DNA from: JBCCGI01 sp039029355 | GTDB lineage: Bacteria; Planctomycetota; UBA1135; GCA-002686595 | Direction of reading: 5' to 3' | Assembly: GCA_039029355.1 (NCBI GenBank) | Contig: JBCCGI010000019.1 | Location: 1 to 64,000 of the forward strand | Length of the DNA stretch: 64,000 nucleotides | Shown: positions 25,733 through 33,830 of the stretch, piece by piece | Layout: each line of letters starts with the position of its first letter | Position numbering within the stretch: the first letter of the stretch is position 1 | The notes under the pieces: model-generated | What the model saw: the letters and a program-made list of their open reading frames with translations, nothing else | What the model was told of the DNA's origin: nothing | Databases searched by the model: none | Made by a program: the position numbers and the translations under genes

Positions 25733-26203
25733 CTAGGGCTTGCTCGGCTCGCCCGGTTGGGTCGTGAGCCAGTCCTCGAAGCTCTGCGTCTCCTCCTCGG
25801 CCGCCGCGTTCGGATCCGGCTGCGGGCGCTTGGGCGCCCAGAACACGCGGATCGCGACCATCTGACCGTGGCGACTCGGCGCGAAGCCGAGCAGGTCCTT
25901 GGCGCCGCCGTCGCGCGGCGCGTCCTGGTCGATCGAGCGGATCAGGATGCCGTTGGCGCCGAGGTCCGCCGCCTCCTTGCGCGCCTTCTCGACCATGTCG
26001 CCGTGGTCGGTCCAGCCCGAGTCGCCCTCGGCCTGGATGAGCGCGACCTCGACGTAGCGGCCGGTGATGTCCGCCTCGTTCATGTAGACGCGCACCTCGT
26101 GCGGCCGGATGCGGTCGTAGCGCTCGGTCGTGAGCGGGGTCACCGAGGTCGAGACGCAGCTGCCCGCCAGAAGCGGGAGGAGCACGGCAAGGAGGTTTCT
26201 CAT
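25733..26203 (-). CDS. Lipoprotein of unknown function
   Basis: 156 residues. A short signal sequence (LLAVLLPLLAGSC) has Cys at 16. The lipobox is not canonical (AGSC), so lipidation is probable rather than certain. The body has an alpha/beta pattern: VRVYMNEADITGRYVEVALI, a helix with KARKEAADLGANGILI, then HGQMVAIRVFW. This resembles the general layout of small stress or surface lipoproteins that bind ligands, but no specific family is claimed. The C-terminal tail is acidic. A monocistronic gene is likely, bordered by the mobile-element-like repeat downstream and a 121-base gap upstream. Confidence 0.75.
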   Translation of the reverse strand: MRNLLAVLLPLLAGSCVSTSVTPLTTERYDRIRPHEVRVYMNEADITGRYVEVALIQAEGDSGWTDHGDMVEKARKEAADLGANGILIRSIDQDAPRDGGAKDLLGFAPSRHGQMVAIRVFWAPKRPQPDPNAAAEEETQSFEDWLTTQPGEPSKP

Positions 26204-26324
26204 GGCGGTACGGAGTCGGGCCTGGCGGAACGGAGACGCCCGCAGGGTTATCGGCTCGCTCCGCCCGGCGCTGGAGCCGCGGACGCGCGATTTCCGCCCG
26301 CCCGCGGCCCGCTCCGGCCGCCGG

Positions 26325-27968
26325 CTACTGCCTGACCCCCACGCAGACGTCGAGCGCCTCGGTCAGCGCTAGAGGCACCACCGCGGCGGGATCGGGGTCG
26401 CGCAGCAGGCCCTGGAAGTAGAGCCGCGTGCCGACCAGCCCGGGCTCGTCGGGGAGGAAGATCTGGAAGACGACCGGCAGCACGCCGTCCCAGTCGATCG
26501 GGCCGAGCACGGCGTCCTGCTGCGGGACCAGGAGCTCGCCCGGCGCCCCGCCGCCCGCCATCCCCCAGCCGGCGACCAGCGTGCCGCACGGGTAGTTCGG
26601 CGGCGGCGTGGCCCCGAGCGCGAGCCAGGCGGCGCCGCCGCCCTGGGTGCCCTGGTTGTTGAAGACCGCGATCTGCAGGAACTCATTGATCGCCGGCTGG
26701 CCGTCGAACTGCCAGATCGTGCCCGCGGGGTTCACGCCGCAGCCGTACGGCACGAGCGGGTCGACGTCGAAGACGTACAGCTCGCCGCGGTCGCAGGCCG
26801 GAAAGACGAACGGGCAGCCGCTGTCGTCGCCCGACGCTCCGATCAGCGCCTCCTCGTCGAGCAGCGCGACGCCGCGGCCGAAGCCGTCGCCGGTCGCGGC
26901 GTCGGCGGGGCTCAGCTTGCAGCGCTCGTACCAGCTGGAGCTGACCTTCAGATAGTGGTAGCCCGCCCCGGTGCCGGCCAGCGCGGCGTCGGCTCCGGGC
27001 GCGCCGACGAGGGCGCCGTCGTCCGAGAGCGCAACCGACGTTCCGAAGCCGTCCCCGAGGCTTCCGTCGTGGGCCTCCAGCTCTTCGTCGACGACCCAGA
27101 CCGCTCCCTCCTCTTCGAGGACGTAGGCCGCTCCGCGCCCCAGCGAGACGCCGGGCGCTCCCGCGAGCACGCGCCCGGCGCGGACGGCCACCGAGCTGCC
27201 GAAGCGCCCGATCGGATCCGAGCTCGCCGCGACCTGACCGTCCGGGTTCCAACCGCCTCCGCCGTCCCGGAAGAACACGACGCGACCGGCGTTGTCGGGC
27301 GAGAGAAAGGCGAAGTCCGAGCCGGGGTCGCCGACGACCAGGAGATCGTCCTCGAGCGCCACCGCGGCGCCGCGCTCATCGCCCGTGAAGAGCCCGGGGA
27401 GCGTCGCCTCGATGATCCAGGTGCCCCACGGCGCGAAGTAGCCGTACACGCGCACCGTGCCGACGCCGTCCTCCTCGGGCGCCCCGACCGCCGCATGGAC
27501 GCCGTCGACCGCCACCGCGCAGCCGAACCCGGTGCCCAGGTCGTCGCTGCCGGTCAGGATCGCGGTCTCGACCCAGCTCGCGCCCTGGCGCTCGAACACG
27601 TAGGCGCCGCCGATCTCCGGCAGGAAGAAGGTGCCGCGCCGCGGCGCGCCCACGACGATCCGGTCGCCGTCGACCGCCACCGCGTAGCCGAAGAGGTTGC
27701 CGGTGCTCGGGTCGCCCGGCTCCAGCTTGGCGACCTCGGTCCAGCCGCCCGGGCCCAGCTCGAAGACGTAGGCGGCGCCGGCCTCGTCCAGCGCCGCGGC
27801 GTCGCCGGGCGCTCCGATCACGGCCCGCGGGCCATCCACCGCGACCGACCACCCGAAGTGGGACGGCGCCGAGTCGGCGGGCTGCAGGCCGGCGAGCTCG
27901 GTCTGCGCCGACGCGTCGGATGGAAGCAGAGTGGAGAGGGAGAGAGCGAGGAGAGCGCGGGCCAGCAT
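26325..27968 (-). CDS. Secreted FG-GAP beta-propeller protein with C-terminal module (paralogue 2)
   Basis: 547 residues. Signal peptide (ARALLALSLSTLLPSDASAQ), then seven FG-GAP_2 blades with alternating phrases such as FGWSVAVDGPRAVIGAPGD and GAAYVFELGPGGWTEVAKL. The C-terminal domain of about 130 residues begins near PYGCGVNPAGTI and has a PDEPGLVGTRLYFQGLL motif like the PADP/PLPADP motifs of the related proteins. ATG 27968 is chosen because it opens the signal peptide. Close paralogues are at 2603 and 39651. It diverges from a penicillin-acylase-like gene. Function is inferred as an exported structural or recognition protein. Confidence 0.88.
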   Translation of the reverse strand: MLARALLALSLSTLLPSDASAQTELAGLQPADSAPSHFGWSVAVDGPRAVIGAPGDAAALDEAGAAYVFELGPGGWTEVAKLEPGDPSTGNLFGYAVAVDGDRIVVGAPRRGTFFLPEIGGAYVFERQGASWVETAILTGSDDLGTGFGCAVAVDGVHAAVGAPEEDGVGTVRVYGYFAPWGTWIIEATLPGLFTGDERGAAVALEDDLLVVGDPGSDFAFLSPDNAGRVVFFRDGGGGWNPDGQVAASSDPIGRFGSSVAVRAGRVLAGAPGVSLGRGAAYVLEEEGAVWVVDEELEAHDGSLGDGFGTSVALSDDGALVGAPGADAALAGTGAGYHYLKVSSSWYERCKLSPADAATGDGFGRGVALLDEEALIGASGDDSGCPFVFPACDRGELYVFDVDPLVPYGCGVNPAGTIWQFDGQPAINEFLQIAVFNNQGTQGGGAAWLALGATPPPNYPCGTLVAGWGMAGGGAPGELLVPQQDAVLGPIDWDGVLPVVFQIFLPDEPGLVGTRLYFQGLLRDPDPAAVVPLALTEALDVCVGVRQ

Positions 27969-28068
27969 GGGTTCGCCTGGGGCTGGGAGGATCGAAGCGG
28001 AAGGGAGTCGGCGGCGGATCCGCCGGCACAGCCCCGATGCCCGCGGTGGGCGCGACGTCTCGGGGGCC

Positions 28069-28086
28069 CGCGCAGTTTTTTGCGCG
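28069..28086. promoter_or_regulatory. T-tract within inverted repeat (promoter-region motif, copy 2)
   Basis: CGCGCA and TGCGCG flank a T run (six T at 28076-28081), in the 202-base divergent region between the FG-GAP gene (27968) and the acylase-like gene (28171). The same arrangement as at 4309-4324. Confidence 0.4.
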
Positions 28087-28170
28087 GATTCGCCGCTCCG
28101 CTGAAACCCCGGCGGCGACCTGCGGCGCAACGGGATGTCCTCCCCACCCCCTCAAACCCGGGACCTCCCA

Positions 28171-31089
28171 ATGCAGATTCACCCGCCGGGCGTCGCTCTC
28201 GTCGCCTCCGCGCTCCTCGCCGCCCCCACGCTCGCGCAGACCAACAACGTGGAGATCACCTGGGATGCGCGCGGCGTCCCGTACGTGTCCGCCGACTCGG
28301 ACGCAGGCGTCTTCTTCGGCCAGGGCTATAGCACCGCCGTCGACCAGCTTGCGCTGCTCGAGCGCGTGCGGATGGCCTCCCAGGGACGGCTGGCGGAGCT
28401 GATCGGCCAGCCGACGGTCGTGAAGGGCCTGTCGACGCTCGAGCAGGACCTCCTGATGCGCCACCTGCACCTCTATGAATACGCCGCCGAGAAGGTGGCG
28501 CTGCTCGACGCGGGTACGAAGAGCGCGCTCGAGGCCTACTCCGCCGGCATCAACGAGTACGTCGACGCCCTCGCGGCGATGAGCGGCCCGATCGACAACT
28601 ACCTGACGGGCCCGATCGCGGGCTACGAGACCAAGATCAAGAACGGCGAGTTCGAGCCCTGGACCGCCACCGACACGATCGCGGTGGCCGACTGGTGGGG
28701 CTACTGGTCGACCGCGACCGGCCTCGAGGATGCGGCCTTCGTGCCGGGCACTCTGACGCAGCTCGTCATCGACAACGAGACCTGCATCATCACCGACATG
28801 GCCGACTTCGACGAGCTCACCCGCGCCGAGCAGTACGCGCTGGAGTTCAACCTGTCGCCCGACCCCGAGTGCTCGACCGGCAAGCCCGGCGGCGTCGCCG
28901 GTCCGCGCTTCAGCGACGGATGGATCACGTCGCAGCCCGGCGGCGCGATCCACCACGTGGGTCCCAAGCTCCCGATCCTCAACCCGAGCCTCTTCCACGA
29001 GGTGCACCTGCACAACACCGACGCCCTCGCGGGCTATAACGTGCGTGGGGTCGCGCTCGGCGGTGCGCCGGGGCTGATGCTGGGCTTCAACGAGCACCTC
29101 ACCTGGGGCTCGGCCTCGCTCGACGCCGACACCCAGGACCTGATCGTCATCGAGCAGGTCGCGAGCGATCCGAGCAAGTACATGCTCGACGGTGAGGAGC
29201 TCGACTACGACGAGGCGACCGAGGACATCCTGTCGGACGACGGCACCGTCCTCCTGACCGAGACGTTCCGCCGCACGGTGTTCGGACCGGTGGTCACCGA
29301 CGTCGTCGTCGGCGCGGCGGCGAGCGCCGAGTACGCCCTGAGCTCGACCGTCCTACGCCCGGACGGACGCCACACGCTGCAGGCCTCGCTACGCATGCTG
29401 CGCGCCCGCGACGTGGACGGCTTCCGCGAGGCCTGCAAGTACTGGACGACGCCCAACTTCGAGTGCCTGTACGGCGACGACACGGGCGAGATCGGCTTCA
29501 CGACGCTCGCCTCGATCCCGACGCGCGGCGACCAGTCGCAGTACGCGGGCTTCCAGCCGATCGCCAACGGCGGCGACTCGTCGGAGCACTGGACGCGCAT
29601 CGTGCCGTTCGACTACCTGCCGTGGACGACGCGGTCGAGCGGGCACCTGTTCATGGCCAACAACCGCCCCGCGGGCTGCTGGTATCCGATCCCGATGCTG
29701 CTCTCGGTGACGGCCGAGCCTTCCGGCCGCTGGCTGCGCCTGTGGCAGTTCTTCGAGGGCGGCGAGCCGACCGACTCGCCGCTCAACACGGTGGACGGCA
29801 TCGCCGAGATCGCCTTCGACCCGGTCGTGGCGCCGATCTGGTTCGTCTTCAAGCTGGGTTACGAGTACTACAACGATCTGTCGCCCGGCGCCCAGAACGT
29901 GCTCGACGTCTACCAGACGTGGTGGGGCAACGGCAACCAGGCGAAGGCTCTCTACGGGCAGACGCCGATCATGGGCAACGACCCGTGGGAGTTGATCGCC
30001 GGCATGGGCACGCGCTTCGACGACGTCATGGACCCCGAGCTGGCGGGCTTCTACGGCGTCGGCAAGGGCGGCTCGCTCTCGATGTTCAAGGACGCGGCCA
30101 AGCTCAACTACGACCTCACCCAGCTCAAGCCCGACGGCGTGAACGACGTGAAGGACGAGGTGCTCGACTTCGTCCAGCGCAAGCTCGGGCTGGTGCCCGG
30201 CGGGATCTCGACGGTGCCCCTGAGCGAGGTTCAGATCGACACGATCACGCACTTCGGCTTCAACGAGAAGTTCGGCGGCGAGCACGTCTCGCTCGACCCG
30301 TCGCGCGACGTGTCGCTGTCGGACCTGCTCGATGGGCCCAGCTACAACTACGCCGACCACATGACGTTCGACAAGAACACGCTCTGGTCGGCACAGTCGA
30401 AGGTGTACTCCCACACCGTCGACCTCGGCTCCGGCGCCGCCGGCGCGCTGCACCCGACCAGCAACGTCGAGTCACCCGCCCACCCGACGGTGGGCGCCTT
30501 CTTCGAAGCCTCGGTCACCGACCTGTGGGTCACCGGCGAGCCCGCGGGTTCGATGAACACCCACTTCGACGAGCTCGAGAGCGCCGACCTCATCGGCCCC
30601 GCCGGCACGCCGGACCAGTTCACCTACCAGCCCGACATCTCCTACTACGGCATCGACTACGGCGGCGCGGACCCGCTGCGCGGCGTGTCGATCCAGGCCA
30701 ACGCGGGGCCCTACACCCCCGGCACGACGCTGAACGTGCTGGTCTCGAACCTCCCGACGCGCGAGGACTTCCTGCTCGACGAGTACGCTCCCAGCTACCA
30801 GCTGGAGTACGAGGTGCAGCTCTTCGCCGGCTCGACGCCGGCCTGGACGCCGCTGCCGGACGGCGGGGTCAAGCTCGTCGACGAGGCGACGCCGGTGATG
30901 ATCTCCACCGTGTCCGTCCCCGTAGCACGCTTCCCGATCCAGATCCCCCCGGGCGCTACGGGGCGCTTCTACGTGCAGGCGATCGCGGTGCGCAAGACGG
31001 CTCCGCCGAGCGATGGGAGCACGTTCCTCGACGAGGTCCTCGTGCCCGACGCGCAGGTGACGACGATGGGGATGTGGATCGAGCTGTAG
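28171..31089 (+). CDS. Penicillin-acylase-family Ntn hydrolase (exported)
   Basis: 972 residues. Signal peptide (VALVASALLAAPTLAQ), then the alpha-chain start typical of the family (VEITWDARGVPYVSADS, FFGQGYSTAVDQLALLERVR, GRLAELIG). The predicted autocleavage point and nucleophile is Ser248 in FSDGWITSQPGG, replacing the usual GSNAW context. Then HEVHLHN, GVALGGAPGLMLGFNEHLTWG and the rest of the beta chain (LYGDDTGEIGFTTLASIPTR, HLFMANNRPAG) follow. The family cleaves amides such as beta-lactam side chains or acyl-homoserine lactones; the substrate here is unknown. It is longer than typical members (about 750-850) because of a C-terminal extension after about 800. ATG 28171 is chosen for the signal peptide. 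The stop is 1 base from the convergent MBOAT gene stop. Confidence 0.88.
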   Translation: MQIHPPGVALVASALLAAPTLAQTNNVEITWDARGVPYVSADSDAGVFFGQGYSTAVDQLALLERVRMASQGRLAELIGQPTVVKGLSTLEQDLLMRHLHLYEYAAEKVALLDAGTKSALEAYSAGINEYVDALAAMSGPIDNYLTGPIAGYETKIKNGEFEPWTATDTIAVADWWGYWSTATGLEDAAFVPGTLTQLVIDNETCIITDMADFDELTRAEQYALEFNLSPDPECSTGKPGGVAGPRFSDGWITSQPGGAIHHVGPKLPILNPSLFHEVHLHNTDALAGYNVRGVALGGAPGLMLGFNEHLTWGSASLDADTQDLIVIEQVASDPSKYMLDGEELDYDEATEDILSDDGTVLLTETFRRTVFGPVVTDVVVGAAASAEYALSSTVLRPDGRHTLQASLRMLRARDVDGFREACKYWTTPNFECLYGDDTGEIGFTTLASIPTRGDQSQYAGFQPIANGGDSSEHWTRIVPFDYLPWTTRSSGHLFMANNRPAGCWYPIPMLLSVTAEPSGRWLRLWQFFEGGEPTDSPLNTVDGIAEIAFDPVVAPIWFVFKLGYEYYNDLSPGAQNVLDVYQTWWGNGNQAKALYGQTPIMGNDPWELIAGMGTRFDDVMDPELAGFYGVGKGGSLSMFKDAAKLNYDLTQLKPDGVNDVKDEVLDFVQRKLGLVPGGISTVPLSEVQIDTITHFGFNEKFGGEHVSLDPSRDVSLSDLLDGPSYNYADHMTFDKNTLWSAQSKVYSHTVDLGSGAAGALHPTSNVESPAHPTVGAFFEASVTDLWVTGEPAGSMNTHFDELESADLIGPAGTPDQFTYQPDISYYGIDYGGADPLRGVSIQANAGPYTPGTTLNVLVSNLPTREDFLLDEYAPSYQLEYEVQLFAGSTPAWTPLPDGGVKLVDEATPVMISTVSVPVARFPIQIPPGATGRFYVQAIAVRKTAPPSDGSTFLDEVLVPDAQVTTMGMWIEL

Positions 31090-31090
31090 C

Positions 31091-32500
31091 CTAGAACTGG
31101 AAGTAGATGAACGGCGTCTCGCCCACCACGGCGATCGCCACCAAGCCGCACGCAACGCCGAACAAGAGCGCGACGGCCGCGGTGGGCAGGGCGCAGACCC
31201 GGGCCCGGAAGCCCTCCGAGGTGCGGCCGGGCAGGAGGTGCGTCGCGAAGGCGCCCGCCAGGGCGAGGAGACCGAAGGTGTGCACCGCGGTCTCCTCGCC
31301 CGAGGTGCCGAAGACCGCGCCGAACTGGCCGAGGCTCTCGGCGCGGATGAAGAACTCGGTGAAGACCGCGAAGTGGAAGGCCGCGAACCACGCCACCAGG
31401 CTTCGGACGGGTGTGGTCGTGAAGGGCTCGCCGCCGCGGCGCCGTTCGAGCGCGCGCTCCAGCACCAGCGCCCCGCCCTGCAGCAGGCCATAGATCACCC
31501 ACAGCAGGCTGGAGCCGTGCCACACGGCGATGATCAGCATCGTCACGAAGAGGTTCCGCGCGACCTTCAGCTCGGATCCGCGCGAGCCGCCCAGCGGGAA
31601 GTAGATGTAGTCGCGCACCCAGGACGACAGCGAGATGTGCCAGCGGCGCCAGAACTCGCGCACCGAGCGCGAGCGGTACGGGCCGTCGAAGTTCTCCGGC
31701 AGGTCGAAGCCCAGGAGCCGCGCCGCGCCGATCGCGACGTCCGAGTAGCCGGCGAAGTCGCCGTAGATCTGGAACGCGAAGCCGTACAGCGCGAGCACGT
31801 GGACCCACCAGGCGTAGCTCTCCGGCGCCGAGTAGAACGGATCGACCAGGTAGCGCCCGAGCACGTCCGCCAGGAGCACCTTCTTCAGGAGCCCCGTGCC
31901 GATGCGGTACAGCCCGTCGTGCAGGCGCGCGCGGTCGAAGCGCGGGCGCAGGTCGAGCTGCGGCAGGAACTGCACCGCGCGCACGATCGGCCCCGCGACC
32001 AGCTGCGGGAAGAAGGCGACGAAGAGCGCGAACTCGCCAAAGCTCCTCGCCGGCCGCAGCTTCCCGCGGTAGATGTCGATCGTGTAGCTGAGCGTCTGGA
32101 AGGTGTAGAACGAGATGCCGACGGGCACCGCGGCGCGCCAGACCCACGACAGCCCGCTCGGGTCCAGCCCCACCGCCGCGAAGAGCGACGCCAGCCCGTC
32201 GGCGCCCCAGGCCGAGTACTTGAAGTAGCCCAGCACCGCGAGGTTGCCGCCGAGGCTCGCGTAGAGCCAGCGCCGGCGCGTACGCGGGTCCTCGCTCGCG
32301 TGGATGGCGCGGCCGCAGAAGTAGTCGAGGAAGGTCGAGAAGACGATCAGCGACAGGAACCACAGCTCCCAGCCCGCGTAGAACACGTAGCTCGCGACGA
32401 GCAGCACCGCGTACCGCGCGCCGCGCCGGTTGGCGAGGCTCCAGTACAGGAGCAGGACGACGGCCAGGAACAGCCCGAAGCGTGCGCTGTGGAACTCCAC
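31091..32500 (-). CDS. MBOAT-family O-acyltransferase (AlgI-like)
   Basis: 469 residues, polytopic. The GTG start gives the classic family N-terminus (MEFHSARFGLFLAVVLLLYW). MBOAT signatures are present: GISFYTFQTLSYTIDIYRG, FFPQLVAGPIVRA, YGDFAGYSDVAIG, EFWRRWHISLSSWVRDYIY with His288, and AVWHGSSLLWVIYG with the proposed catalytic His328. Members such as AlgI move acetyl groups across the inner membrane to O-acetylate exopolysaccharide. The gene follows, on the same strand, a membrane-anchored SGNH-like protein (65-base gap), forming the usual two-part O-acetylation system. Confidence 0.93.
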   Translation of the reverse strand: MEFHSARFGLFLAVVLLLYWSLANRRGARYAVLLVASYVFYAGWELWFLSLIVFSTFLDYFCGRAIHASEDPRTRRRWLYASLGGNLAVLGYFKYSAWGADGLASLFAAVGLDPSGLSWVWRAAVPVGISFYTFQTLSYTIDIYRGKLRPARSFGEFALFVAFFPQLVAGPIVRAVQFLPQLDLRPRFDRARLHDGLYRIGTGLLKKVLLADVLGRYLVDPFYSAPESYAWWVHVLALYGFAFQIYGDFAGYSDVAIGAARLLGFDLPENFDGPYRSRSVREFWRRWHISLSSWVRDYIYFPLGGSRGSELKVARNLFVTMLIIAVWHGSSLLWVIYGLLQGGALVLERALERRRGGEPFTTTPVRSLVAWFAAFHFAVFTEFFIRAESLGQFGAVFGTSGEETAVHTFGLLALAGAFATHLLPGRTSEGFRARVCALPTAAVALLFGVACGLVAIAVVGETPFIYFQF

Positions 32501-32565
32501 GGAGAGCGGGTGCGGCTAGCGCCGCCGCGTGTGCGTGGGGTGACGGGGAGTGAGGTCCATCGGGC

Positions 32566-33780
32566 CTAGTCGCTCCCCCGCGGCGCCGCGGCGCGCCGGC
32601 TGCGGAGGAGGTCGAGCAGCCCGGCCTCCCCCACCAGCTCTTCGAGCAGCGCCCCGGCCACCAGCTCGTGCCCGTCCGCGCTCCAGTGGATGCGGTCGGA
32701 CAGCGTCCAGTGATGGCGCGCGTCGAGGACGCTCATCGCGTCCTGCAGCGTCCACCACGCGAGCCCGCGCTCGTCGAGCAGCTCGCCCAGGAGCCGCTGG
32801 GGCTCGGTGCGCTTGGTACGGATCGGCGGCGCACCGCGCTGCTGCGCGCCGGACAGGTAGATGTTCCAGCGCCGCGAAGAGTACTGCACGCCGTCGAGCA
32901 GCTGCACCACGCGCAGCTCGACGCCGCGCTCCGCGCAGCCCTCTGCCAGCATCTCGATCTCGGCAAAGGTGCGCGCCAGCCCGTCCTGCACCCACGGATC
33001 GTCGAGCAGGTGCTCGCCGAGCATGAAGCGGTGCACGTGGTCGGGGTGGCCCTCCAGCGGTCCGCTGCGGCGGTGGCGCACGTAGAGGCTGGAGCGCGCC
33101 ATCAGCAGGTCGTGGACCGCGAGCACCGCCGGCAGGAGCGGCTCGGGCCAGCGGTCGAGCAGGTCGTTGGGAGCCGGACGCCCGCGCCACGGCCGTGACT
33201 TGCGCGTCCCGCTGGGGTCGAGCAGGCTGATACGCCCCGGCGTCACGAACAGCAGCACCAGGTCCGGCTCGACCCGCGGCAACAGCTGCAGCGCCCAGCG
33301 CGCCGCCTGCACGGTGGAGTAGCCGTTGACGCCGCCGTTCAGCACACGCCACTCCCCGCCGACGTCGGCGTGCAGGCGCTGCTCGAGGAACGGCGCCCAC
33401 ACCCGGTCCATGTGCGGCGGGTCGGGGCCGCCGCCGTAGACGAGCGACGGCCCGACGCCGAGCACGCGCAGCTCCTCCGCCGGCGCGTCCGCGGGGATCT
33501 CGGCGCTGCGCAGGCCCAGCGAGCTGATGCGCGTCGTCTCGTTGGTGAAGCCCGGCCGGTTCTTCCACACCAGATACTCGGCCGGCTCCAGCGGCGAGTC
33601 GGCGCTCAGGTTGCGGTCCGAGTCGACGCGCCCGTAGACGACGTCGACGAGGGCGACGCCGACCAGCGCGAAGAGGAACGCCTGGAGGAGTCCCAGCAGC
33701 ACCGGCGCGCGGCGGACCGGCCCTTCGGCGCGGGCGACCGCCGCGTCGCCGTCGTCGGCGCGGTCAGACGGGGGAGCCAT
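32566..33780 (-). CDS. Membrane-anchored SGNH/AlgX-like protein, partner of the MBOAT
   Basis: 404 residues. A charged cytoplasmic N-terminus and one membrane helix (LLGLLQAFLFALVGVALVDVVYG, about 28-50) precede an exported SGNH-hydrolase-like domain. Block I reads GVGPSLVYGGG with candidate nucleophile Ser112, where Pro replaces the usual Asp of GDS. Block III is NGGVNGYST. The end motif DRIHWSADGH provides Asp362 and His365. By analogy with AlgX/AlgJ it would accept acetyl from the MBOAT and transfer it to a polysaccharide. The Asp-to-Pro change in block I makes esterase-type rather than transferase-only activity uncertain. It lies directly upstream of the MBOAT gene. Confidence 0.85.
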   Translation of the reverse strand: MAPPSDRADDGDAAVARAEGPVRRAPVLLGLLQAFLFALVGVALVDVVYGRVDSDRNLSADSPLEPAEYLVWKNRPGFTNETTRISSLGLRSAEIPADAPAEELRVLGVGPSLVYGGGPDPPHMDRVWAPFLEQRLHADVGGEWRVLNGGVNGYSTVQAARWALQLLPRVEPDLVLLFVTPGRISLLDPSGTRKSRPWRGRPAPNDLLDRWPEPLLPAVLAVHDLLMARSSLYVRHRRSGPLEGHPDHVHRFMLGEHLLDDPWVQDGLARTFAEIEMLAEGCAERGVELRVVQLLDGVQYSSRRWNIYLSGAQQRGAPPIRTKRTEPQRLLGELLDERGLAWWTLQDAMSVLDARHHWTLSDRIHWSADGHELVAGALLEELVGEAGLLDLLRSRRAAAPRGSD

Positions 33781-33830
33781 CGGCGGGATGGTACCGTCCG
33801 CCCGCCCGCGCCGTCACCGGGGATCCACCG

